Part shown: positions 7,053 through 14,991 of the stretch, piece after piece
Layout: each line of letters opens with the position of its first letter
How positions within the stretch are numbered: position 1 is the first letter of the stretch
Source of the DNA: Providencia hangzhouensis
GTDB lineage: Bacteria; Pseudomonadota; Gammaproteobacteria; Enterobacterales; Enterobacteriaceae
DNA length: 64,000 bases
Assembly (NCBI RefSeq): GCF_029193595.2
Contig: NZ_CP135052.1
Coordinates: 2,170,001-2,234,000 of the forward strand
Direction: 5' to 3'
Translations under genes and position numbers: made by a program
Notes under the pieces: generated by a model
Seen by the model: the letters and a program-made list of their open reading frames with translations, nothing else
Database searches by the model: none
What the model was told of the DNA's origin: nothing

Positions 7053-7211
7053 GATTCAAAGGTTATCAAAATCGCAAGCAGGATTAACATACAGGCGCTT
7101 TTGATATGCAGGATGATAAATCCCATAGGTTTAGTGTAAAAATCAAATGTAGAGCATTACAGAGCGTTTTAAAGGGTGGTAAGAAAATCAATTCTTACTG
7201 ATTTTTTATGG

Positions 7212-7239
7212 TTGAAAAGATAAACAAATTGTTTATATT
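7212..7239 (+). promoter_or_regulatory. Promoter with palindromic operator in the spacer
   Basis: TTGAAA (7212-7217), 16 bp, TATATT (7234-7239) form a rightward promoter. The spacer and -10 contain the perfect palindrome ATAAACAA-A-TTGTTTAT (7220-7236). Repressor bound here would block polymerase, so this looks like a third lysogeny-controlled promoter, serving the rusA gene cluster. The 7053-7211 stretch otherwise holds no gene I can support. Confidence 0.6.
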
Positions 7240-7274
7240 AACCGCGTGGGTTAATCGAATTCGAGGTAATGGTT

Positions 7275-7694
7275 ATGTTATTTCAGGATAGAGTTATAGA
7301 GCTACTCAAAGGCGGTCAAAGCATGTCGTTAAAAGCGATTAGAGACCATTTTGAAAGCAACGGTATTAAGGTTCCATATTGCACTGCAAAGGACGCCTTG
7401 AACCAACTGGAACAGTTTAATGTTGTTTTATTGGTAACCGTTGAAGAGGGCGGGATAAGAGCATTTGGCTACAAGCTGAATGATAACTACGAGACTGGTT
7501 TAGCTAGACAAGCTAGCAGTAGTCAACGCCACAAGGTGAGAACCAGTAAGCCAAAGAAAGTTAAATCACCAGTCGTGATACCTGAATATGGCCCATGGTG
7601 CCAAACAGGTGAACCAGCGCGATTACAAATTATGTTCAATGAATTACTAGCAAAACCGAGAGCTAAGCGCATTAAGCGAGGCTTAGCTGTATGA
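7275..7694 (+). CDS. Phage early protein, winged-helix-like N-terminus (unknown function)
   Basis: A 139-residue protein. Residues 1-65 look like a small winged helix (LKAIRDHFESNGIKV, a recognition-like helix CTAKDALNQLEQF, then a beta hairpin), followed by a Ser/Lys/Arg-rich linker and a short C-terminal domain ending in basic residues. The ATG at 7275 is spaced eight bases from GAGG; an ATG two codons earlier is too close. It is the first gene after the palindromic operator and overlaps rusA by ATGA. I cannot name it; DNA binding is inferred only from the fold-like pattern and charge. Confidence 0.6.
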   Translation: MLFQDRVIELLKGGQSMSLKAIRDHFESNGIKVPYCTAKDALNQLEQFNVVLLVTVEEGGIRAFGYKLNDNYETGLARQASSSQRHKVRTSKPKKVKSPVVIPEYGPWCQTGEPARLQIMFNELLAKPRAKRIKRGLAV

Positions 7695-8053
7695 AAACCC
7701 TTGAATATCCAGTTGTTCCCGTACCTAAGCCGCGCATGACGCAGCGTGACAAATGGCAGAAGCGTCCAGCCGTAATGCGTTACAGGGCGTTCTGTGACGA
7801 GGTGAGAGCAAGAGGCATTAATCTGCCTGAGAGCGATTACCACGTGATTTTTGTTATGCCTATGCCTAAGTCATGGAGCAAGGAAAAACAGGCTGAAATG
7901 GACGGTAAGCCACACCAGCAAAAGCCAGACAAGGACAACTTAGAGAAAGCCTTGCTGGACGCCATCTTTGACGATGATTCGCGTATCTGGGATGGGCGAG
8001 TTTCTAAGGTGTGGGGCCACACTGGAATGATAACGGTAAGGTTACCGCAATAA
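7691..8053 (+). CDS. rusA: RusA-family Holliday junction resolvase
   Basis: A 120-residue RusA endonuclease, the usual length. It has the N-terminal PKPRMTQRDKW basic motif and the catalytic KPDKDNLEKALLDAIFDDD region (residues 78-96) with the paired aspartates D80 and D82 and the downstream acidic cluster. It acts as a homodimer cutting four-way junctions during phage recombination, which suits a phage with its own RecE/RecT system. Its start overlaps the previous gene by four bases. Confidence 0.93.
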   Translation: MKTLEYPVVPVPKPRMTQRDKWQKRPAVMRYRAFCDEVRARGINLPESDYHVIFVMPMPKSWSKEKQAEMDGKPHQQKPDKDNLEKALLDAIFDDDSRIWDGRVSKVWGHTGMITVRLPQ

Positions 8054-8133
8054 TCGACAAATCATGAACTTGTTACCAGTGGGTAAGTTTGTGAGCGGAT
8101 TAACGAATCGTTGAATGAATGAGGTAAGTCCTT

Positions 8134-8392
8134 ATGAGTCCAGAAGATTTTATCAGAAAGAACATCATTCAGAAGCTTCAGGAGCTTGATTATCAGGGGG
8201 GGGGCATTACAGCTTGCTGCTGATGAAGGTATCGCACATTACCGCAGATGTTCACAGGCAAGTAAGCGCGGCGCCATGTTTGATGATTGCTTTCACGTAG
8301 CAAAAGTTTGGATGGATAAGTACGGCGGTAACACAAAGGCTAAGCCTAAGCGCCGTGGGAAAACAGTAGTTAAACAAGTTTCGTTATTTTGA
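8134..8392 (+). pseudogene. Frameshifted small phage gene (run of nine G)
   Basis: The frame starts at the ATG at 8134 after GAGGTAAGTCCTT, codes about 22 sensible residues (MSPEDFIRKNIIQKLQELDY), meets nine consecutive Gs at 8196-8204, and then stops at 8221 in the starting frame. Removing one G joins it smoothly to the downstream frame (QGGALQLAADEGIAHYRRC and on to 8392), giving a protein of about 85 residues. The downstream frame has no good start of its own. The extra G may be a real mutation, a phase-variable tract or a sequencing error. Function unknown; the joined product resembles small early proteins of lambdoid phages. Confidence 0.75.
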
Positions 8393-8402
8393 GGGTAAGG
8401 TT

Positions 8403-8651
8403 ATGAGCGATAAAGAGTTTAAAGAAATGATGTATAAAAAACCGCATGAAATGGCTCAATGCGGTAGTCCAGTGCCAGCTACAGGTAATTTGCGTGACCA
8501 GTTCGCTATGGCTGCTATGCAGGGGGATTGGGCGGCACAGGATGAGCGTTCAGGTTATTTTGATGAAAACTCTGGTGAAGCAACGTTTAGTAAGAGTGCT
8601 GAGATGTACTACCGCATGGCTGATGCAATGCTGAAAACTAGGGGTAAATAA
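8403..8651 (+). CDS. Small conserved-type phage protein, unknown function
   Basis: An 82-residue protein containing LRDQFAMAAMQGDWAAQD and a C-terminal YYRMADAML helix, a pattern seen in many small early proteins of enterobacterial phages. The start is preceded by GAGGGTAAGGTT. It lies 10 bp after the frameshifted gene in a compact rightward cluster. No catalytic motif or membrane segment is visible, and I do not assign a function. Confidence 0.65.
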   Translation: MSDKEFKEMMYKKPHEMAQCGSPVPATGNLRDQFAMAAMQGDWAAQDERSGYFDENSGEATFSKSAEMYYRMADAMLKTRGK

Positions 8652-8653
8652 CC

Positions 8654-8926
8654 ATGGCAGATATCGACGCAATCAGGCTGTGCTACGACATTCTTGACGG
8701 CTCTACATCACCTGAAAATATCTCATCTCAAGAAGTGTATGCGATTTGTACGTATCTTGATGATGTTGTTCGTGAAAACCTCTCATTCACTCAACAAAAG
8801 CCTGTGGCATTCATGGATAGCGAAGGCGAGGTGATTAGTGCAGTTAAGAAAGAGTTTGAGCAGTTAACGGGAGGTAATCACGTTGGTTTCGATATTCCGT
8901 TAATTCAACTAAACAAACAATCGTGA
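8654..8926 (+). CDS. Small phage protein, unknown function
   Basis: A 90-residue acidic protein (many Asp and Glu), predicted soluble, beginning MADIDAIRLCYDILDG. It starts two bases after the previous stop and is followed at once by the nuclease-like gene, so it is part of the same transcript. The segment KPVAFMDSEGEVISA resembles a beta hairpin common in small phage proteins of unknown role. No function is proposed. Confidence 0.6.
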   Translation: MADIDAIRLCYDILDGSTSPENISSQEVYAICTYLDDVVRENLSFTQQKPVAFMDSEGEVISAVKKEFEQLTGGNHVGFDIPLIQLNKQS

Positions 8927-8927
8927 C

Positions 8928-9446
8928 ATGTCACGCAAGGTTAAATTAAAAATGACACATGCGGAATTATGCGAAATAGCAGTTAATTTTCTAAATAAAA
9001 ATGGATTCAAAGTTGCTTTCGGTGACAGATTTCAAACAGTGAACAATACAGGCGAACAACCTGACGCCATTGGGTTTAGAAACGGTTCAAGCTGCTTGCT
9101 TGAAGCAAAGATAAGTCGTTCTGATTTTCTAGCAGACAAGAAAAAAAGGTTTAGAAGAAACCCTGAACTTGGCATGGGAGATTGGCGATTTTATATCTCA
9201 CCTCCTGAGATTATCAAAATAGAAGACCTGCCAGTTGGCTGGGGGTTATTACATGTTAAAGGTAAAAAAGTTTATAAAGTTCATGGATGGCCTGGTAATT
9301 GCGAATGGTACACAGAGAAGCCTTTCAATTCAAATAAGCAAGCTGAGTGCAATCATTTGTATAGTGCACTCCGCAGGCTGCAAATTCGCGGGTATTTACA
9401 TGAAATATATGATGGCTATCCAAATAAAAAAGGCGGTGTAGCATGA
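8928..9446 (+). CDS. Putative PD-(D/E)XK-like nuclease of phage origin
   Basis: A 172-residue protein. After an N-terminal helix with Glu13 it has P45-D46, a beta hairpin and then E59-A60-K61, spacing PD-x12-E-x-K, which is the active-site pattern of the PD-(D/E)XK nuclease superfamily. The following residues (SRSDFLADKKKRFR) could form the helix packed after the core sheet. C-terminal residues are aromatic and basic. It sits in the early cluster near rusA. Nuclease activity is inferred from the motif only. The ATG at 8928 has a weak ribosome binding site; an ATG at codon 9 is possible. Confidence 0.55.
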   Translation: MSRKVKLKMTHAELCEIAVNFLNKNGFKVAFGDRFQTVNNTGEQPDAIGFRNGSSCLLEAKISRSDFLADKKKRFRRNPELGMGDWRFYISPPEIIKIEDLPVGWGLLHVKGKKVYKVHGWPGNCEWYTEKPFNSNKQAECNHLYSALRRLQIRGYLHEIYDGYPNKKGGVA

Positions 9447-9520
9447 TTAAACGTTACTTGGTCTTTGCTGCATTCTGGTGTGTGTTCGCCGTATCTGTAG
9501 GGATGTTATTCAATGGCTAA
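9443..9520 (+). CDS. 25-residue single-pass membrane peptide (putative)
   Basis: A short frame whose ATG overlaps the stop of the previous gene (ATGA) and whose end overlaps the next start. The product has two basic residues and then a hydrophobic stretch (YLVFAAFWCVFAVSVGMLF) long enough for one membrane pass. Tight overlaps on both sides suggest it is translated. Function unknown. Confidence 0.5.
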   Translation: MIKRYLVFAAFWCVFAVSVGMLFNG

Positions 9521-9854
9521 ATCACCAGCAGAGCGTAAAGCAGCGCAACGTAAGCGCCAGCGTGAAGCTGGCTTGGTTACTCCGCAGTGGCAGGTCGAAG
9601 TCGAAGAGCACGAGATGATTAAGCGCAATTGTGCATTGCGTAGACCAGGGCGCGAACCGTACGACGAATCGGAATACATTCAAATGCTCATACGTAACGA
9701 TGATGCACGGCTAAAGCGTGAGATTGCGGAGTTATCAAAGCGGTGCTGTGGTAAGTGTGGGGAGCAGCTACCAGTAGCCAATTGTTGCTTATCTGGTGCC
9801 GCTGAGTGCTGGAATACTAAAGGGTGGCATGAGATTAAATTGGAGGTAGAATAA
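9513..9854 (+). CDS. Cysteine-rich phage protein, unknown function
   Basis: A 113-residue protein starting MAKSPAERKAAQRKRQREAG, a highly basic helix, then a coiled segment with NCALRRPGREPYDESEYI, and a C-terminal Cys cluster (CCGKCGEQLP, NCC, EC) likely to bind zinc. This combination is frequent in prophages of enterobacteria just upstream of late genes. Position before the late operon makes a regulatory role worth considering, but nothing in the sequence proves it. Confidence 0.62.
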   Translation: MAKSPAERKAAQRKRQREAGLVTPQWQVEVEEHEMIKRNCALRRPGREPYDESEYIQMLIRNDDARLKREIAELSKRCCGKCGEQLPVANCCLSGAAECWNTKGWHEIKLEVE

Positions 9855-9882
9855 CTGGTAAATTAATTTAATGGGAGTGGTT

Positions 9883-10518
9883 ATGTTACAGGAATTAACG
9901 TTTTTACCTATTACTGCTTTAGTTACATCCACAGTTGCAGTGTCATTATTTTTAGTTAAGGAGATATTGGAATTGATAAGGAAAAGAAAAAAGAATAAAA
10001 AAGACGTTCAGTGGATTAGAATTATTGGCTGCATGGAAGCTTATTGCGTCATGCGGCAAATTAATTTTTTTATTGAGTTTTCAAAGAAAATTAAAGGTGC
10101 TAATAAGTTGGATTTAATTTTATCGCCAAACCAGTTATGGAAGCAGATAAGAATCCTAAAGACCAATGACGCTAAGGCGTATGTTACAATACCAAAATTT
10201 CCTAAGGAATTTGATAATTTATTTTTATTGGAAGTTATAAAAATATCACCAGAACTACAACCGACATTAGAGGATTTAAATTTTACCATTGAGTCAATGT
10301 CGAGACGCATAGACATTTGTGTAGACTCTATAACTAGAAATGATATTGATGTATTAACGACAATATCTGAACGTATGTCTAGTGGTGAAGATGGCATAGT
10401 AAAGGGTTTACTACCATTTATTGGTAAGTTTGAAAGAGAAATTAATATCAGGCCATCCTACAAAAAGCTATGGTTAGAAATAAAAGAACATTACAAATAC
10501 AAACCTAATGTTAATTGA
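9883..10518 (+). CDS. Orphan membrane-anchored protein, candidate moron gene
   Basis: A 211-residue protein with one strong N-terminal membrane segment (about residues 8-27, TALVTSTVAVSLFLVKEIL), a basic stop-transfer stretch (RKRKKNKKD), and a helical cytoplasmic domain of about 170 residues. The ATG at 9883 is chosen because GGGAG lies six bases upstream. Base composition is clearly more AT-rich than the flanking replication and terminase genes, suggesting separate acquisition. It is inserted between the early and late blocks. I do not recognise it; superinfection exclusion or defence is only a guess from position and topology. Confidence 0.6.
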   Translation: MLQELTFLPITALVTSTVAVSLFLVKEILELIRKRKKNKKDVQWIRIIGCMEAYCVMRQINFFIEFSKKIKGANKLDLILSPNQLWKQIRILKTNDAKAYVTIPKFPKEFDNLFLLEVIKISPELQPTLEDLNFTIESMSRRIDICVDSITRNDIDVLTTISERMSSGEDGIVKGLLPFIGKFEREINIRPSYKKLWLEIKEHYKYKPNVN

Positions 10519-10562
10519 AGTTTATCTTTTCAGTGGTCATAATAACCGCAGAGGTGATGATT

Positions 10563-11123
10563 ATGACCACAAAGAAACCACGTAAGCCACCAGCCAGAAA
10601 ACCTACACAGCTTAACGCTAAAATGGAGCGCTTCTGTCAGGAATATATCAAAGCCCCTGATAATCAAACCAATGCAGCTTTAGCAGCAGGCTATGCTGCA
10701 GGTAGCGCCTGTAAGCGTGCATCCCAACTCATGAAAGATCCTCGCGTCATTGACCGTATCGCACAGCTTATGCAGCAGCGTAATAAGCGCAAGAAGCTAG
10801 ACGCTGACAGTGTGTTAGAGCGATTGGTTAATATGCTGGATGCCGATATTGCCGACATACTAACCAATACGGGCGATATCAAGCCTATCAGTGAATGGTC
10901 ACCTATTTGGCGCAAGAGCGTTGCAGCGTTCGATATCATCGATATTGACGGCGACACGCGAATCAAGAAAGTTAAGTTACTCGACAAGGTAAAGATATTA
11001 GAGCTTGTTGGTAAGCACGTTGACGTCAACGCATTCCGTGAGCGCTATCAGGTCGATGTAACTATTTCCCTTGCTGATAAGTTGGCAGCAGCCCGTAAGC
11101 GTGCCGCTGGTGGTGAGCAATGA
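10563..11123 (+). CDS. Terminase small subunit
   Basis: A 186-residue small terminase of the Terminase_2 type. The N-terminal region (LNAKMERFCQEYIKAPDNQ, then AALAAGYAAGSACKRASQLM) is the HTH DNA-recognition domain of the family; the middle and C-terminal parts form the oligomerisation and large-subunit-binding segments. It recognises the packaging site and activates the large subunit. The ATG at 10563 is seven bases from GAGGT. It is first in the late operon and overlaps terL by four bases. A copy of GTTTATCTTTT at 10520 precedes it. Confidence 0.88.
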   Translation: MTTKKPRKPPARKPTQLNAKMERFCQEYIKAPDNQTNAALAAGYAAGSACKRASQLMKDPRVIDRIAQLMQQRNKRKKLDADSVLERLVNMLDADIADILTNTGDIKPISEWSPIWRKSVAAFDIIDIDGDTRIKKVKLLDKVKILELVGKHVDVNAFRERYQVDVTISLADKLAAARKRAAGGEQ

Positions 11124-12601
11124 TTGATACCATGTCGCCAGAAGAGCAGCTAATCAACGATATCGGCATGTTTACGCATGACCCGTTAAGTTATGCGCTT
11201 TACGCATTTCCTTGGGGGGAAGCTGGTACCGAACTTGAAAATGCTAATGGTCCTCGGCAATGGCAAGCGGAAGCACTAAACGAAATAGGCGAACATCTGA
11301 GAAATCCAGAGACACGGCACCAACCTCTACAGCTTGCTAGGGCATCAGGTCACGGTATCGGTAAATCTGCTTTCATATCGATGATCATCAAGTGGGGCAT
11401 GGACACATGCGAAGATTGCAAGGTGGTTGTCACTGCCAATACAGAAAACCAGCTACGAACTAAAACATGGCCAGAGATAGCGAAGTGGCAGCGCCTATCT
11501 ATCACCAAGGATTGGTTTACATGCACCAAAACAGCTATCTACTCCAATGACCCCAATCATGCTAATGCTTGGCGTGCTGATGCTGTGCCATGGTCGGAGA
11601 ACAATACGGAAGCATTCGCAGGGCTACACAACCAAGGCAAGCGCATCATTCTGATTTTCGATGAAGCCTCTAACATTGCGGATCTAGTATGGGAAGTAGC
11701 TGAAGGAGCTTTGACGGATGAGAATACAGAAATCATCTGGATAGCATTTGGTAACCCGACGCGTAATACAGGCCGCTTCCGCGAGTGTTTTCGTAAGTTT
11801 AAGCACCGCTGGAAAACTAAGCAGATTGATAGCCGTACGGTTGAAGGTACCAACAAAGAGCAGATTGATAAATGGATAGAGGACAGGGGCGAGGATAGCG
11901 ACTTTGTTAAGGTTCGTGTGCGCGGTATCTTTCCATCAACATCTGAAACCCAATTTATACCCACTGGCCTAACTGATGCAGCAATGAAGCGCACAGTAAC
12001 ACAAGCCGAAGTATCACACGCACCAATTATCATAGGTGTTGATCCTGCATATTCTGGTGATGATGATGCCGTAATTTATTTGCGGCAAGGGCTGCACAGT
12101 AAATGCCTGTGGACGGGTAACAAAACTACTGACGATATCGTTATGGCAAAGCGTATTGCTGACTATGAGGATCAGTATCAGGCTGATGCTGTGCATATCG
12201 ACTTTGGCTACGGTACTGGTATTTATTCAGTTGGTATGAGTTGGGGGCGAGATTGGCAGCTTGTGCAATTCAATGGCGCATCAACTGACCCACAAATGCT
12301 GAACAAGCGCGGAGAAATGTATAACAATGTTAAGTCATGGCTCAAGATAGGCGGGGCTATTGACGATCAAGACGTTGCCGAGGATTTATCAACACCAGAG
12401 TACAAGGTGGAGCTAAGCGGTAAAATACTATTAGAATCCAAGGTTGATATTAAAAAACGTATTGGACGCTCACCAGGTAAAGGTGATGCGCTAGCGTTAA
12501 CATTTGCTTACCCAGTCACCAAAAAAGAACGCCACAACATTTCTACATCTAGTCAGGGAAGTAACGTTGTTAGTGATGCTGATTACGATCCATATGCCTA
12601 A
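11120..12601 (+). CDS. Terminase large subunit
   Basis: A 493-residue DNA-packaging motor. The ATPase domain has Walker A GHGIGKSA (77-84) and Walker B with catalytic Glu in IILIFDEAS (176-184); the C-terminal RNase-H-like nuclease begins GVDPA (306-310), with further Asp residues downstream. It translocates DNA into the prohead through the portal. Its length and motif variants fit terminases of the epsilon15/BPP-1 type. Complete, and translationally coupled to the small subunit. Confidence 0.95.
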   Translation: MIDTMSPEEQLINDIGMFTHDPLSYALYAFPWGEAGTELENANGPRQWQAEALNEIGEHLRNPETRHQPLQLARASGHGIGKSAFISMIIKWGMDTCEDCKVVVTANTENQLRTKTWPEIAKWQRLSITKDWFTCTKTAIYSNDPNHANAWRADAVPWSENNTEAFAGLHNQGKRIILIFDEASNIADLVWEVAEGALTDENTEIIWIAFGNPTRNTGRFRECFRKFKHRWKTKQIDSRTVEGTNKEQIDKWIEDRGEDSDFVKVRVRGIFPSTSETQFIPTGLTDAAMKRTVTQAEVSHAPIIIGVDPAYSGDDDAVIYLRQGLHSKCLWTGNKTTDDIVMAKRIADYEDQYQADAVHIDFGYGTGIYSVGMSWGRDWQLVQFNGASTDPQMLNKRGEMYNNVKSWLKIGGAIDDQDVAEDLSTPEYKVELSGKILLESKVDIKKRIGRSPGKGDALALTFAYPVTKKERHNISTSSQGSNVVSDADYDPYA

Positions 12602-12610
12602 CTAACAGGC

Positions 12611-12696
12611 AAAAAAAAAACCTCACAGCGAGGGCAAATGTAAGCAAAGGAAAGTCACTTGATAACGGGCAAAGGAATATCCGACTAACGACCGAT
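12611..12696 (-). ncRNA. Candidate leftward small RNA after terL
   Basis: A minus-strand promoter (feature 12703-12743) would start transcription near 12696, and about 85 bases later a short G/C stem (CCTC/GAGG, arms 12630-12633 and 12621-12624) runs into ten Ts (12620-12611). No open frame is evident. The RNA would be antisense to the late transcript between terL and the next gene. The weak 4-bp stem is the main doubt. Confidence 0.35.
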
Positions 12697-12702
12697 AACC
12701 AA

Positions 12703-12743
12703 AATGTATATCTTGGTTTTATATTTGTCAAATAAGATATACA
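12703..12743 (-). promoter_or_regulatory. Leftward promoter inside a perfect 10-bp inverted repeat
   Basis: On the minus strand TTGACA (12731-12726), exactly 17 bp, TACATT (12708-12703). The arms TGTATATCTT (12705-12714) and AAGATATACA (12734-12743) are perfect inverted repeats with a 19-base spacer and nearly coincide with the promoter ends, so a dimeric regulator could control it. It is embedded in the late operon, pointing against it. Confidence 0.45.
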
Positions 12744-12787
12744 ATAAATCATAAAGTATATTATTGTTTATTTTGCTGAGGTGTTAT

Positions 12788-13003
12788 ATGTGCGGAAATA
12801 TCCTAGGTGGTACCCCAAAGATTAAAACCCCTCCACCAGTTCAGGCAGCGCCACAAGAGCAGGACGAGGCTGTAGTAGGTTCGCGTGATGAAGAGCTACG
12901 CCGCCGCCGTGCTGCCGCTGGTCGTAAGTCAACATTGCTAACAGGTGCGCAGGGTACAACCAATGCAGCATCAACCAGCGGTAAAACGCTACTTGGTCAG
13001 TAA
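12788..13003 (+). CDS. Small virion-associated phage protein (unknown)
   Basis: A 71-residue protein with a Pro-rich start, a very basic core (RDEELRRRRAAAGRKSTLL) and a C-terminal Ser/Thr-rich tail ending GKTLLGQ. Proteins of this kind occur between terminase and portal genes in many podoviruses of the T7-like head-tail type and are probably minor structural or assembly proteins; that role is inferred from position. The ATG at 12788 has GAGGTG upstream. Confidence 0.65.
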   Translation: MCGNILGGTPKIKTPPPVQAAPQEQDEAVVGSRDEELRRRRAAAGRKSTLLTGAQGTTNAASTSGKTLLGQ

Positions 13004-13018
13004 CCTAACGGGGGCGGT

Positions 13019-14671
13019 ATGAGTTTAAAGCAGGATTTATTAAAACAACTCTCACAGCTTAAGAATGAGCGCCAATCATTTGAGCCGCACTGGAAAGAGC
13101 TTGCAGAGTATACTCGCCCTCGTAGTACTCGTTTTAACACATCAGAAGTTAATCGCGGTGATAGACGTAATACGAAAATCATCGACCAAGAAGCGGCTAA
13201 ATCAGAGCGTACTTTATCAAGTGGCATGATGTCAGGGATAACTAGCCCTGCCCGTAAGTGGTTCCGTTTGGCTACGCCAGACCCTGACATGATGAATTAT
13301 AGCCCTGTAAAAATGTGGCTTGAAGTCGTTGAGCAACGCATGAACGAAGTGTTCAACCGTTCCAATATCTATCAATCACTACCGCAAACTTATTCCGATA
13401 TTGGCACCTTTGCCACCAGCGCATTAGCTGTGCTGGAAGATAACGAGCGAGTTATTCGCACTGTACCTTTTCCAGTTGGTAGTTATTACATTGCTAATGG
13501 ACCTGACTTAACCGTAGACACTTGTTTCCGTGAATTCAGCATGACAGTGCGCCAGTTGGTTATGGAGTTCGGGTTAGACAATGTGAGTGAACAGGTTAAA
13601 AGCATGTGGGACTCTGGCAACTATAGCCAGTGGATCACCGTCATTCATTCAGTTTACCCGAATTTAAACCGCATCAGCGGAAAGCTGGACGCTAAGAACA
13701 AGCTATTTAAATCCGTTTACTTTGAAATGGGTGGCGATAGCGACCGTGTTCTACGTGAATCTGGCTTTGATGAGTTCCCTATCATGGCACCACGTTGGGA
13801 AGTTAACGGCGAAGACGTCTACGGTTCATCGTGCCCCGGTATGATTGCGTTAGGTAGCGTTAAAGCATTGCAGCTATTGCAGCGCCGCAAAGCACAGCAG
13901 ATTGATAAAGTCACTAACCCACCAATGCAAGCGCCTGCATCGATTAAGAATCAACGAATTTCCCTTGTGCCGGGTGGAATAACTTATCTACCAATGGCTG
14001 GCGCTGACCAAATGATTAAGCCGATATTTCAAGTACAGGCCGACATTAACGGCTTGATTGCTGATATTGGTGATACTCGTAATCAAATCAAAGAGGCCTA
14101 TTTCTCTGACCTTTTCATGATGATGCAGTCTGTAAACACGCGCTCAATGCCTGTTGAGGCAGTAATTGAAATGCGTGAAGAGAAGTTACTCATGTTAGGG
14201 CCTGTCTTACAACGCTTGGATTCTGAACTACTCGACAAGTTAATTAATCGTACGTTCGCAATCATGGCGCGTAAAAACCTATTACCCGTGCCACCAGAAG
14301 AAATGCAGGGTATGCAGCTTAAGGTTGAATACATTTCCGTAATGGCACAAGCGCAAAAATCCATTGGAGCAAGCAGCATTGAGCGCTTTGTAGGCTTCGT
14401 TGGTGGTTTGGCGAATATGAAACCAGAGGCACTCGACAAGCTGAACACCGACGAAATGATTGATAACTACGCTGAATCAATCGGTGTTTCCCCAACTATC
14501 GTTTCCTCTAATGACCAAGTGGCTGCTATTCGTCAGCAACGCGCAGAGCAACAACAGCAGATGCAACAACAGCAAATGGCACAAGAGGCGATTGCTGGTG
14601 CTCAGGCTCTTGGCAATACCCCTATGGACGATAACAGCGCCTTAGCTGCGCTTGCTGGTGGTGGTCAATGA
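13019..14671 (+). CDS. Portal (head-to-tail connector) protein
   Basis: A 550-residue protein of the head-to-tail connecting family of T7-like and epsilon15-like podoviruses. Typical features are the N-terminal RQSFEPHWKELAEYTRPR, the RTLSSGMMSGITSPARKWF region and a C-terminal Gln-rich tail (about 500-525). As a dodecamer it forms the DNA entry vertex and tail attachment ring. The start is preceded by GGGGGCGGT, and the stop overlaps the next gene by four bases. The length is as expected for a complete portal. Confidence 0.93.
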   Translation: MSLKQDLLKQLSQLKNERQSFEPHWKELAEYTRPRSTRFNTSEVNRGDRRNTKIIDQEAAKSERTLSSGMMSGITSPARKWFRLATPDPDMMNYSPVKMWLEVVEQRMNEVFNRSNIYQSLPQTYSDIGTFATSALAVLEDNERVIRTVPFPVGSYYIANGPDLTVDTCFREFSMTVRQLVMEFGLDNVSEQVKSMWDSGNYSQWITVIHSVYPNLNRISGKLDAKNKLFKSVYFEMGGDSDRVLRESGFDEFPIMAPRWEVNGEDVYGSSCPGMIALGSVKALQLLQRRKAQQIDKVTNPPMQAPASIKNQRISLVPGGITYLPMAGADQMIKPIFQVQADINGLIADIGDTRNQIKEAYFSDLFMMMQSVNTRSMPVEAVIEMREEKLLMLGPVLQRLDSELLDKLINRTFAIMARKNLLPVPPEEMQGMQLKVEYISVMAQAQKSIGASSIERFVGFVGGLANMKPEALDKLNTDEMIDNYAESIGVSPTIVSSNDQVAAIRQQRAEQQQQMQQQQMAQEAIAGAQALGNTPMDDNSALAALAGGGQ

Positions 14672-14991
14672 CACAGTTTGATGATTACACCGAAGAGGAA
14701 AAGGCAGCGATTCAGGCTGATTTAGAGCTTAAAGACAAGCTTAGAAAAGAACGTGAAGACGATGATTTAAAACAGGTTATGAATACTGAGTTCGGTCGTC
14801 GCTTTATCTGGAAAATTTTATCTGCGAGTGGAGTTTTCCATTCTTCTTTTTCTTCTGATCCCTATAGCACAGCATTTAATGAGGGCGCGCGTAATAAGGG
14901 ATTGGAGCTGTTTAAAAATGTAATGAGTGTTTGCCCTGATCTCTATTTGGTCATGGCAGAAGAAGCCAAAGAACAGGAGAACAATCAATGA
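14668..14991 (+). CDS. Bbp19-like phage structural protein
   Basis: A 107-residue protein with an acidic charged N-terminal half and the GRRFIWKILSASGVF...FNEGARNKGLELF pattern characteristic of the small family named after Bordetella phage BPP-1 Bbp19, encoded next to the portal gene. The precise function in the head is not established. It overlaps the portal stop and the next start by four bases each, so all three are coupled. Confidence 0.75.
   Translation: MTQFDDYTEEEKAAIQADLELKDKLRKEREDDDLKQVMNTEFGRRFIWKILSASGVFHSSFSSDPYSTAFNEGARNKGLELFKNVMSVCPDLYLVMAEEAKEQENNQ

Noticed and set aside
7105..7200. 31-codon frame before the 7220 operator
   Set aside because: No ribosome binding site and no sign of conservation; it is AT-rich filler upstream of the promoter.
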